A stretch of 13,988 nucleotides of DNA from RUG754 sp045545455. GTDB lineage: Bacteria > Bacillota > Clostridia > Peptostreptococcales > Anaerovoracaceae. The position numbers were made by a program, and so were the translations under genes. Of the stretch, positions 1 through 6,867 are shown piece after piece (the stretch's first letter is position 1; each line of letters begins with the position of its first letter). Where the stretch lies: assembly GCA_045545455.1 (NCBI GenBank), contig JAZQAY010000102.1, positions 1-13,988 of the forward strand, read 5' to 3'. Below the pieces are notes generated by a model. That model worked only from the letters and a program-made list of their open reading frames with translations, was not told the DNA's origin and did not search any database.

Positions 1-767
1 TGAGTTCTTAGCAGAAGTACATAATCATCTTTCAAAATACTTTCCCACTTTACTATATTTATAGGTGGAGTTACAGCATAACTTTTCCCCCCATCATAAC
101 TATCTCTCCAAGTTGGAGCATAAAGAATGATTTTTTTGTTATTATTAATTCCGAACTGCGCTCTTAACTCATTAATGTTTTTTGAGTTATCATAGTATAA
201 CTCATCATTTCTAGGTAGCCCCGAGTATATAAGGTGCTCTTCAGGAACAGAAAAAGCTTTATTAAATACCTTTTTTTCATATTCTCCTGAGCAACAAAAG
301 TAATCAACATGAGAGAAATTGCTTTTTCTTGTTTCATTACCGCTTATAGACTTTATTGGAGTCCCATGCCATGTATTTAAATAAATAGTTTTTTCCCTCT
401 TAAATTTAAGACCTCTTTCTATATTCACACAAGTAATCCAATATTTGCATTTTAGAGCAGTAACAAAATATGATAGTGTGTCACATTTAATCTTTCTACA
501 TGTCCCAGGAATAAACTCACTTGTGTCATCTAGAGCCCAGTAATATGTCATTTTTTGAAATCTTGGATCAATTATCATTGACTCATATATTTTTTGAGGG
601 CTATCATTATATTTTCTGTTCAATCCACTAAATAGAATTGCATTTTCATCACGTTTAACCAAGAGCCCTAAGCTCCTCATCACTAAACTCCCACAAACAA
701 CAAAAAATCGATTTGCTATCTTGCTATGTTTTAACAAATAATCAACTCTAGCACGAATACCATGCAT
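1..767 (-). CDS. CDP-glycerol glycerophosphotransferase family protein (TagB/TagF-like), partial at its C-terminus
   Basis: I translated this gene by hand because its stop lies beyond the left edge; 255 codons are present. Motifs of the Glyphos_transf family are visible: NTWHGTPIK about two thirds of the way along, then YSGLPRND and ILYAPTWRD. These enzymes move glycerol phosphate (or a related polyol phosphate) from the CDP carrier onto a growing polymer at the inner membrane face. The ATG at 767 follows GGAG with a 6-nt gap; the other nearby ATG (763) runs into a stop after ten codons, so the start is firm. It follows the GNAT gene by 72 bases. A glycerol-3-phosphate cytidylyltransferase in the same operon supplies CDP-glycerol, which supports glycerol as the substrate. 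The missing C-terminal part would hold the rest of the catalytic domain. The region is very AT-rich (17 G+C in bases 1-60). Confidence 0.88.
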   Translation of the reverse strand, partial: MHGIRARVDYLLKHSKIANRFFVVCGSLVMRSLGLLVKRDENAILFSGLNRKYNDSPQKIYESMIIDPRFQKMTYYWALDDTSEFIPGTCRKIKCDTLSYFVTALKCKYWITCVNIERGLKFKREKTIYLNTWHGTPIKSISGNETRKSNFSHVDYFCCSGEYEKKVFNKAFSVPEEHLIYSGLPRNDELYYDNSKNINELRAQFGINNNKKIILYAPTWRDSYDGGKSYAVTPPINIVKWESILKDDYVLLLRT

Positions 768-839
768 AGTAAACTCCTATTATTAGAATAAATGGCATTT
801 TTTCTCTACTAATAAATATAAGACAAAGATGGATCCTAT

Positions 840-1904
840 CTATACAACATCATAGTCTCCGGTTGTAAAATACCAGTTAGAAATATCTTTCAATCTTTTA
901 GAGTCCGGTCCCTTATTTAATGTTCTCAATATCAAAGGGGTAGGCTGTGGTAACCATTTGTCAGGAACACGAAAAAGTCCGCATCTTTTAAGTATTTTAG
1001 TTTCCTCTGTATGGCTCAAAATAACACATGCAGCTAGGCTTGCGCCTTCAATTTTCATCCTATTAATGATAACTTTAACAAGCTTTTGGGCCTCTTTTTC
1101 AAAACCTGGGATAAAAAGAAAATCGGTAATCATGCCGGCCTCAAATCCAGCCACCTTACGTTTTCTTCCTGCTATAAAAGCCACTATTTTCCCGTTATTT
1201 AAAGCTACATAAACATAATATTTACGGCGTGGTACATTAAAATAACGATAGTTAGTATACTCTGCATTACGGACAAACATTATATTATATTTATTCTTTA
1301 TATTCTCCCAAAATTCATCCATCAAGGTAATATTATCTTCATCTAATTCAATCACATTATTGCAATCCTTCACTCTATTTCGACATATCAACTGAAACGG
1401 TTTAAAAATGAATGCCAACATATCACTATTTGTTTTCTCTTTTACTATGCGGCTTAAACTAATCGGTCTCGCAAATAGAGGAAAATGGTGTATATCACTA
1501 AATGACAGTTTATTTATAAATCCATTGTATGAATTAGGATTTGGTGCACCATATACAAATGCGTATCCCTTTGCTGCTGCTCTTTTATAAATATTTTCCG
1601 CTAATCCGACAAAAATACCTTGGCCTCGATACCTTTCTCTTGTTAATGTATTTAAAGATAGCAAGCAAGTCTCTTCCTTCCCAAATACCCGTATTTTCTT
1701 TGGCTGAACGACATACTGCCCCGCAAGATAATCTTCATTTGGATCTATTGCCAACTCTATTAATGCGTTTCCTGCTGGATTATCGAAATATTGGTGTTTA
1801 ATAAACAACGAATCGCAAATATCATTATCTATACCATAATTCTCTATAGACATTTTTATTATATCGTCAAACCTGCTTGAATCATATTCTATTGATTCCC
1901 ACAT
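840..1904 (-). CDS. GNAT-family acyltransferase, tandem-domain type
   Basis: A 354-residue protein with an acetyl-CoA-binding signature RYRGQG at residues 91-96 (the R/QxxGxG loop), preceded by a strand-like LLSLNTLTRE and followed by a helix and AFVYGAPNPNSYNGF. The second half (about residues 190-330) again resembles a GNAT fold without an obvious second RxxGxG loop, as in other 350-residue tandem GNAT proteins. Family knowledge: such proteins transfer acyl groups to amines. In a polysaccharide operon the likely acceptor is an amino sugar, perhaps one freed by the deacetylase encoded just upstream; that pairing is inference. The ATG follows AAGGAG with a 7-nt gap. There is no signal peptide or membrane segment, so it is probably cytoplasmic and acts on nucleotide- or lipid-linked sugar. 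It could also act on a small metabolite. The gene is AT-rich like its neighbours. Confidence 0.75.
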   Translation of the reverse strand: MWESIEYDSSRFDDIIKMSIENYGIDNDICDSLFIKHQYFDNPAGNALIELAIDPNEDYLAGQYVVQPKKIRVFGKEETCLLSLNTLTRERYRGQGIFVGLAENIYKRAAAKGYAFVYGAPNPNSYNGFINKLSFSDIHHFPLFARPISLSRIVKEKTNSDMLAFIFKPFQLICRNRVKDCNNVIELDEDNITLMDEFWENIKNKYNIMFVRNAEYTNYRYFNVPRRKYYVYVALNNGKIVAFIAGRKRKVAGFEAGMITDFLFIPGFEKEAQKLVKVIINRMKIEGASLAACVILSHTEETKILKRCGLFRVPDKWLPQPTPLILRTLNKGPDSKRLKDISNWYFTTGDYDVV

Positions 1905-1929
1905 CAGTCAACTCCTTATTGTCTAAATA

Positions 1930-2769
1930 TTATGAATGTACTATGTTTCTTAATTGTTCAAACGTAACAAACTTATATCCAGCCTTCTCGAGCATATTAA
2001 TAATATGTGTGAATTTTTTTACCATTGTTCTTCTACCAATATGTGTACGAAGGAATCTATCAAAACTTATTCCCGGCACGTGCGGCATAGGATCTGGAGA
2101 TAAATCAATTGGATGAATATACATAACATACGGTTTACCAGTCCTTATATATTTCTTTATCATATATTTCATAAATAACCACGGTAACATTCTGATATAT
2201 CCACCGCCCAAAAGCACATTCATATTCCCAAATTTACTAGTACTAACCTCAAATTCGCTAAAACTGTTTTTTTGAAATACACATGGATAAACTTCATTAA
2301 AACCATCAAGATTTAAAACACCATATTTTGAACTCTTTTGTGATTTGACTTTAGAGGAATCATATTTAAACCCCGTTTTTTCGACAATATTAAGCCTCCT
2401 ATCGTCAATCCCGAAAGACGGTGCTCTATATCCTACGATGCTATGTCCTAATGCTTCTTCTATTTTTCCTTTTGCATCAATCAATTGCGCTTCAAAATCG
2501 GACTCGTTCATAGCTAATGGCCTAATGTGGACTAAATTATGGCAAGCAATATCATGCCCATTTGCATCCATAGCCCTAATTTTTTCCTTCACTTGGTCAA
2601 CTATTTCTCCAACTACAAAAAATGATCCCTTAATATTCTTTTCATCCATAATCTTTAGAGCAACATCTAAACCATTTAGCAATGATTGTCTTCTGTCTAC
2701 ATTGTCTTCTGGGAAATATGTGTGATACCAATCTTCAACATCCATTGAAATTACAGCAAACTTATTCAA
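1930..2769 (-). CDS. Polysaccharide deacetylase, NodB fold, DUF3473/XrtA-locus-like
   Basis: A NodB-type (carbohydrate esterase 4) metal-dependent deacetylase that removes N-acetyl groups from polymer or precursor sugars. Numbering from the TTG at 2775, the motifs are MDVEDWYH (11-18, metal Asp), HNLVH (79-83, the two metal His), YRAPSF (116-121) and YIHPIDL with His221. The DVEDWYH start and the HP..DP..P tail with a conserved FDRFLRTHIGRR stretch resemble the deacetylase subfamily of exosortase-linked exopolysaccharide loci rather than PgdA. I prefer the TTG at 2769: GAGG sits 8 nt upstream of it, but only 2 nt upstream of the in-frame TTG at 2775. No signal peptide is visible, so it probably acts in the cytoplasm. 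It lies between the cytidylyltransferase and the GNAT gene in the same operon. Family assignment is confident; the substrate is unknown. Confidence 0.87.
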   Translation of the reverse strand: MNKFAVISMDVEDWYHTYFPEDNVDRRQSLLNGLDVALKIMDEKNIKGSFFVVGEIVDQVKEKIRAMDANGHDIACHNLVHIRPLAMNESDFEAQLIDAKGKIEEALGHSIVGYRAPSFGIDDRRLNIVEKTGFKYDSSKVKSQKSSKYGVLNLDGFNEVYPCVFQKNSFSEFEVSTSKFGNMNVLLGGGYIRMLPWLFMKYMIKKYIRTGKPYVMYIHPIDLSPDPMPHVPGISFDRFLRTHIGRRTMVKKFTHIINMLEKAGYKFVTFEQLRNIVHS

Positions 2770-2799
2770 ATACAATACCTCATTTCTATGCTTTGCGTT

Positions 2800-3258
2800 T
2801 CACTTATTAATTGGATTAGTATTTATATCATCATGATTAACCTTACTTTCTCCATCAACAGCATTTGCGTCATAAAGATCTTTTTTTATCTGACTGCTGC
2901 TGATTTCAGGAGTTCTAGGAAGATATACAACTTCAACTCCCTCCTCTTTAAGGAAATCGAACTTCCCTTTCCAGTCATCTCCCATAACAAAGGTATCTAT
3001 ATGATATTCATGCATATCGGTTCTTTTCTGCTCCCAATTTTCCTCAGGAATGACAAGATCAACATATCTTACAGCTTCTACTAATGCCTTTCGCTGTTCA
3101 TAATTGAAATAGCATTTTTTCTTCTTTTCATTCCAATTGAACTCATCAGTGGAAATAACAACTATTAAATAATCTCCTAACGCCTTAGCCCTTTTTAAAA
3201 GGTTAATATGACCATAATGTAAAAGGTCAAATGTACCATAAGTAATAACTCTCTTCAT
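2800..3258 (-). CDS. tagD: Glycerol-3-phosphate cytidylyltransferase (TagD-like)
   Basis: Makes CDP-glycerol from CTP and sn-glycerol 3-phosphate in the cytoplasm. The 152-residue product has the nucleotidyltransferase HxGH motif in YGTFDLLHYGHINLL near its N-terminus, the TagD-typical blocks ISTDEFN, RYVDLVIPEENWEQK and FVMGDDWKGKFDFLK, and the C-terminal RTPEISSSQIK that matches the RTxxISTTxI signature. It then has about 20 extra polar residues beyond the usual family length. The start is the ATG at 3258 because GGAG lies 6 nt before it; an upstream in-frame TTG at 3270 would place that ribosome binding site inside the gene. It is 17 bases from the upstream sugar transferase stop. With the CDP-glycerol transferase at the left edge, it shows that the polymer carries glycerol phosphate or is teichoic-acid-like. 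A related CDP-alcohol product cannot be fully excluded. Confidence 0.92.
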   Translation of the reverse strand: MKRVITYGTFDLLHYGHINLLKRAKALGDYLIVVISTDEFNWNEKKKKCYFNYEQRKALVEAVRYVDLVIPEENWEQKRTDMHEYHIDTFVMGDDWKGKFDFLKEEGVEVVYLPRTPEISSSQIKKDLYDANAVDGESKVNHDDINTNPINK

Positions 3259-3275
3259 AAAAAACTCCAAAATCT

Positions 3276-4631
3276 TTACATCGCCGTAGTCTGTCCCTCT
3301 TCAATTCCCTCTGTACTTTCAGGCATAAAAAGAATCTTAACTGTAGCGAATATTATCCTAATATCTTCAAACACGCTAGCATTAGCAATATACATTAAAT
3401 CCATCAGAAGTTTATCATACGGTGTGGTATTGTACTTGCCGTATACCTGTGCGTAACCTGTGAGTCCTGCCTTCATCTGAAGTCTTAGCGCGTACTCCGG
3501 AAGGACCTTCTCATATTCCGCCATGATCTCGGGTCTTTCCGGTCTGGGTCCTACTATCGTGAGATCTCCCTTAAGGATGTTAAAGAGCTGCGGAAGCTCA
3601 TCGATCCTTACTTTTCTAATAAAATGGCCTACCTTGGTTATCCTGTCGTCGTTATCACCGGTAGACAGTCTGGCCACGCCATCTTTCTCAGCGTCTGTTC
3701 TCATGCTTCTAAACTTGTAGATTTCAAACTCCTTGCCATCCTTAGTAAGTCTTACTTGCTTATACAGTACCGGTCCGTGATCTTCATGCTTGATGCAGAT
3801 TGCTGTTACCAGCATAACAGGTGAAGCTATAATTATGGCTGTAAGAGAAAGTATGATATCCGCTATTCTCTTTAAGATCACGTACTCCAGCGCAGGGTTG
3901 AACCTCTCCACCTTAAGAAGCAGCATATGAAACAGGTTCTTCCTGCTGGCACTGGCTATAATCAAATCACCTATCCTTGGAACCAGATATGCCTCTATTC
4001 CATGCATCAGGCAGTACTTCGCCACCACGTTTCTGTCATGGCTGTGAACTCCTATCAAGAACACGGTGTCAGCATCATCCAACATCGATAAATCAGCAAT
4101 ACATTCGTCTATCGAAGCATTCGCAACTACCTTGTACTTCCTCTCCAGGTGATATTCCTCGATCAGTTTGGTTATACCCTTCCTCATATCCCAGATAACC
4201 ACCGTCTTGTTCGCTGGGAATGCGGTATAGTACCATTTTTGAGCCAAAACAGACCAAATGAATGCAATTACTATCTGTAATGCGAATACCAGTATTACAG
4301 GTATCGGATTCGGCACGTGCCTGATGAGAAGCCAGGCCACAATGTACATGATCACGTTTACTTCCAGAAGAGACAGCACTTGGTTATATATCATCTCTCC
4401 TCTGGTGAAGTATGACATCTTGAAGGCGTCATATATCTTGCCAATCAAATAATAGAGGAACACATACAGGGCTATTACAAGCCAGTGCCCCCTTCTAACG
4501 AAATGCACCCAGAGCAGATCTGCATACTGTGAGTACCACGCGATCACAAAGGGTGCCACCATTAAAACTACGTTTATTAATCTGGCTATTCTTATCGTTA
4601 CGTCGTGAAAAAGACTTACTTTACGATTCAT
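3276..4631 (-). CDS. Undecaprenyl-phosphate sugar phosphotransferase (initiating glycosyltransferase)
   Basis: A 451-residue membrane enzyme that moves a sugar 1-phosphate from a nucleotide sugar to undecaprenyl phosphate, the first step of repeat-unit assembly. Hydrophobic segments lie at about 12-32, 48-66, 85-103 and 108-130. A Rossmann-like middle domain follows (VVIWDMRKG near 145, a CoA-binding-like region). The catalytic bacterial sugar transferase domain runs from about 250, with a membrane stretch at 256-280, KFRSMRTDAE at 306-315, VRIDELPQLFNILKGD at 341-356, VGPRPERP at 360-367 and the GLTGYAQVYGKYN block at 389-401. This is the WbaP/CpsE/WcaJ long form; sugar specificity cannot be read. 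The ATG lacks a strong ribosome binding site and is 9 bases beyond the kinase stop, suggesting coupling. The last 150 bases or so of the gene are much more AT-rich than the rest. Confidence 0.92.
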   Translation of the reverse strand: MNRKVSLFHDVTIRIARLINVVLMVAPFVIAWYSQYADLLWVHFVRRGHWLVIALYVFLYYLIGKIYDAFKMSYFTRGEMIYNQVLSLLEVNVIMYIVAWLLIRHVPNPIPVILVFALQIVIAFIWSVLAQKWYYTAFPANKTVVIWDMRKGITKLIEEYHLERKYKVVANASIDECIADLSMLDDADTVFLIGVHSHDRNVVAKYCLMHGIEAYLVPRIGDLIIASASRKNLFHMLLLKVERFNPALEYVILKRIADIILSLTAIIIASPVMLVTAICIKHEDHGPVLYKQVRLTKDGKEFEIYKFRSMRTDAEKDGVARLSTGDNDDRITKVGHFIRKVRIDELPQLFNILKGDLTIVGPRPERPEIMAEYEKVLPEYALRLQMKAGLTGYAQVYGKYNTTPYDKLLMDLMYIANASVFEDIRIIFATVKILFMPESTEGIEEGQTTAM

Positions 4632-4640
4632 TGTTCTGAC

Positions 4641-5339
4641 TTACTGGTAGTATCCTCCGTATTTTTTGCCGTAATACTTACCGTAGTATCTTCCGTAATA
4701 TTTGCCTGATCCCTTGTAGTCGACTTTGTTAAGTATCACTCCCAGGATGGGGCAGCCCGTGGCTCTCATCTTCTCCGTCACTTCCTGGGCATGGCGGTAT
4801 TTGATCTTTCCTGATTCGATCATGATGAGGGATCCGTCGCACATGGGTGCGACGATGGCTGCGTCTACTACCATGCCTACCGGCGGGCAGTCGATTATAA
4901 CGTAATCGCAGTTCATCTTTCCGATGCGAATGATGTTCTCCATGTTCTTAGATGACAGGAGCTCCGTGGGATTCGGAGGGATGGATCCGCTGAAGATCAC
5001 GAAGAGGTTCTTCACGTTTGTTCTGATGAGGATATCATCCACTTCACACTGACCCGAAAGGAAGTGCGAGAGTCCGTACTTAGGCACCTCTCCCTTTATC
5101 TTCTTCTTAAGGACTGACTTTCTCATGTCTGCGTCTATGAGAAGCACGCTCTTACCAAGCTCCGTGAGGGATCTGCAGAGGTCTAATGTGACGGTGGACT
5201 TACCTTCGCCTGACACCGCGCTGGTCATCACGATAACACGCTTATCTGTACCGCAGAACTGAAGGTTGGTCCTTAAGAGCTTCAGCTCCTCATTTATCTC
5301 ATATGGCAGTTCCTTCAGTTCGAATTCAACTGTCTGCAT
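4641..5339 (-). CDS. cpsD: Bacterial tyrosine kinase, CpsD/YveL-type capsule regulator
   Basis: A 232-residue P-loop BY-kinase that autophosphorylates on a C-terminal tyrosine cluster and controls polymer length and export with its membrane adaptor. Visible motifs: Walker A SAVSGEGKST (40-49), Walker A' VLLIDADMRKS (65-75), Walker B YVIIDCPP (146-153), and an N-terminal EINEELKLLRTNLQF helix used for ring assembly. The C-terminus (about 213-231) has ten tyrosines in a Gly/Lys-rich repeat of the form YYGK/R. The split layout, with a separate adaptor encoded at 8624-9430, is the Gram-positive form; the E. coli Wzc type is fused. The ATG follows AAAGGAG with a 9-nt gap, 14 bases after the phosphatase stop. 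The phosphatase upstream is the expected antagonist. Assignment is confident; the number of tyrosines actually phosphorylated is unknown. Confidence 0.93.
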   Translation of the reverse strand: MQTVEFELKELPYEINEELKLLRTNLQFCGTDKRVIVMTSAVSGEGKSTVTLDLCRSLTELGKSVLLIDADMRKSVLKKKIKGEVPKYGLSHFLSGQCEVDDILIRTNVKNLFVIFSGSIPPNPTELLSSKNMENIIRIGKMNCDYVIIDCPPVGMVVDAAIVAPMCDGSLIMIESGKIKYRHAQEVTEKMRATGCPILGVILNKVDYKGSGKYYGRYYGKYYGKKYGGYYQ

Positions 5340-5353
5340 TACGTTAATCTCCT

Positions 5354-6133
5354 TTATGGTTTCATCAATATCTTAAGGGGCGTGGTATAGAACAGCCTGT
5401 TCGTATACGCTCTCCCCATCAGTTTCTCTACTTTAGTAGCGCACTCCCTGAGTTCTGATCTTCTGAACTCCGTACCGTGCGCATCCGATGCTATGACGTC
5501 AGCTAAGCGCTTCTTTAGGATCTTCCTGGCCCAGGCCTGCTGTTTGCTGCCTTCTCTTCCCAGGATGCTTCCGGCGTTAAGCTGGATCATAGCCCCCATA
5601 TTTCTTAATGTCTCAATCTTATTAAGGTCGTCTGCCAGCGCCGGATATCTCTCGGCGTGGGCTATGAGCGGCCTGTACCCTTTGCTCTCAATCAGCCTTA
5701 TGAAGTAGTGTATGTCCTGCTCGCTATGGGCACGGGAGAATTCCGTGAGCACCACGTTTCCCGCCCCCATGGGGATCACTTCGCCGTTCTCCAGCTTCTC
5801 TATGAGAAGTTTATCCGCGTGATATTCTCTCGAAAGAGCCAGGATAATATCGATTCCCGAGTTCTTCGCATGTTCCCTCAGGTTGCTGAACTGCTCTCGG
5901 ATCTTTTCATCCGGCGTCTCAAACATGTCCTTTCTCAGGTGGGGCGTGCAGCAGATGGCCCTGACGCCCTGGTCTGCCTGCATCCTCAGGATCCCTTCGG
6001 CTTCCTCCATGTTCATGGCCCCGTCATCCACATAGGGGATCACGTGGCAGTGGAGATCCACCACTTCCTGCAGCTTTGAAGTTTTCTTTTCGGGTCTCTT
6101 CTTGAATATCACAGTGGTTTTCGTGGGTTGCAA
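5354..6133 (-). CDS. cpsB: PHP-family protein-tyrosine phosphatase, CpsB/YwqE-type
   Basis: Manganese-dependent phosphatase that dephosphorylates the CpsD-type kinase. PHP metal ligands are visible: DLHCHVIPYVDDGA (26-39), TPH (63-65), REYH (102-105), HAERYP (159-164) and SDAHG (216-220). Length 259 is typical, but the PHP domain normally begins within a few residues of the start and here about 25 basic residues precede it. The longest reading starts at a TTG (6133). Its only ribosome-binding-like sequence, GGAAGG, ends 4 nt upstream and lies in the 3' arm of a perfect hairpin. In-frame GTG codons at residues 8, 24 and 25 are alternatives; the one at 25 has AGGA just before it. The function is secure, the start is not. 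It lies between the small secreted protein gene and the kinase gene. Confidence 0.9.
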   Translation of the reverse strand: MQPTKTTVIFKKRPEKKTSKLQEVVDLHCHVIPYVDDGAMNMEEAEGILRMQADQGVRAICCTPHLRKDMFETPDEKIREQFSNLREHAKNSGIDIILALSREYHADKLLIEKLENGEVIPMGAGNVVLTEFSRAHSEQDIHYFIRLIESKGYRPLIAHAERYPALADDLNKIETLRNMGAMIQLNAGSILGREGSKQQAWARKILKKRLADVIASDAHGTEFRRSELRECATKVEKLMGRAYTNRLFYTTPLKILMKP

Positions 6134-6134
6134 T

Positions 6135-6167
6135 GGTCCTTCCGGGGAGGGAGCCCCCGGAAGGATC
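6135..6167 (-). promoter_or_regulatory. Perfect GC-rich hairpin covering the cpsB ribosome binding site
   Basis: In the minus-strand RNA, CCTTCCGGGG (6164-6155) pairs perfectly with CCCCGGAAGG (6147-6138) around a 7-nt loop, and the stem can extend by an A-U, a G-U and a G-C pair. The start TTG (6133-6131) follows at once, and the GGAAGG that would bind the ribosome lies in the 3' arm. No U-run follows, so it is a poor intrinsic terminator on this strand. It may limit cpsB translation, protect an RNA end, or reduce read-through between the secreted-protein gene and the phosphatase/kinase genes. Structure is seen; function is inferred. Confidence 0.6.
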
Positions 6168-6180
6168 TATTGACTTAAGT

Positions 6181-6741
6181 TTAGCGTCTCTTTAAAGCCA
6201 TTCCTGCTGCTGTTCCGCCAAGGATTACAGCTGCGAATGCAATGCAAAGAGGCAGTGCGTTCTCGCCTGTCTTGTCGGACTTGCCGCCGGGTGTTGTAGC
6301 ATCCTTTTCAACAACGAGACCAACAGGTGAGAGTTCAGGGAATGTGATGGAGAATTCGCTTCCTGTTCCCTTGTCGATGTATTCCCACTTGCTTCCATTC
6401 CAGTGGAATGCATATACAGTCTGGCCCTTAGCACCTGCGTTGAACGTAAGAGTATAAGGAGCCTTGGAATCCTTAGCGGGAACTACGTCCTGCTGCCAGA
6501 TTACCTCGAGCTGTCCTTCAGGTACGTTGACTTCAGGTGATGCAAGCTTCTCTGTAAGAGGGGGAATCGAAGAATCGATAGCCTTTACATCGAAAGTGAC
6601 TTCAGCTCCGCTTGCGTCCACGATCTTAGTTACTTCAGAATCAGCTGTCTTGCTGTCAGCAGCGAAAGCCATTCCGAAGGAGCTTATGATCATGAGGCAT
6701 GCTAAAGCGAATACCATGCTTACCCTAAGCATCTTGTTCAT
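6181..6741 (-). CDS. Small secreted protein with a non-canonical KTGE sortase sorting signal
   Basis: A 186-residue exported protein. The signal peptide is clear: basic MNKMLR, a hydrophobic core to about residue 22, then GMAFAADS with likely cleavage after AFA. The mature part (30-140) is polar, with a predicted beta-rich stretch (YTLTFNAGAKGQTVYAFHW, WEYIDKG, FSITFPELSPVGLVVEK) that I do not recognise. The C-terminus has the three parts of a cell wall sorting signal: KSDKTGEN, a hydrophobic span of about 20 residues, and the basic tail KRR. The motif is SDKTGE, not LPXTG; relaxed xxKTGD/E signals are common in Clostridia. It lies in the same operon as a class B-like sortase, the obvious candidate partner. 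The ATG follows GGGAGGT with good spacing, and an in-frame ATG at codon 4 is an alternative. It could instead stay as a membrane-anchored protein. Confidence 0.8.
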   Translation of the reverse strand: MNKMLRVSMVFALACLMIISSFGMAFAADSKTADSEVTKIVDASGAEVTFDVKAIDSSIPPLTEKLASPEVNVPEGQLEVIWQQDVVPAKDSKAPYTLTFNAGAKGQTVYAFHWNGSKWEYIDKGTGSEFSITFPELSPVGLVVEKDATTPGGKSDKTGENALPLCIAFAAVILGGTAAGMALKRR

Positions 6742-6770
6742 TGGATTATACCTCCCTTTAAAATAGATTT

Positions 6771-6798
6771 ATTTAATGACGCGCGCGCATCGTTAAAT
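6771..6798. repeat. 28-bp near-palindrome between the LCP and secreted-protein genes
   Basis: The segment begins ATTTAA and ends TTAAAT with a GCGCGCGC core. In minus-strand RNA it folds into a stem with 6 outer pairs, one C-A mismatch, and 5 inner pairs including one U-G. It lies 30 bases before the start of the small secreted protein gene, in a 126-base gap with no other coding signal. It could be an operator, an mRNA stabiliser or a weak attenuator; no long U-run follows. The symmetry is seen and the role is unknown. Confidence 0.45.
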
Positions 6799-6867
6799 AC
6801 TGATTGATTGGTTTTGTTTGGTGCCGGCTGTGGGGCAGGTTTTTTGCCCGGATGGCATGCAGGTTTG

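Noticed and set aside
958..1801. Plus-strand frames across the GNAT gene
   Set aside because: Antisense shadows of the minus-strand gene, with no ribosome binding sites or family motifs.
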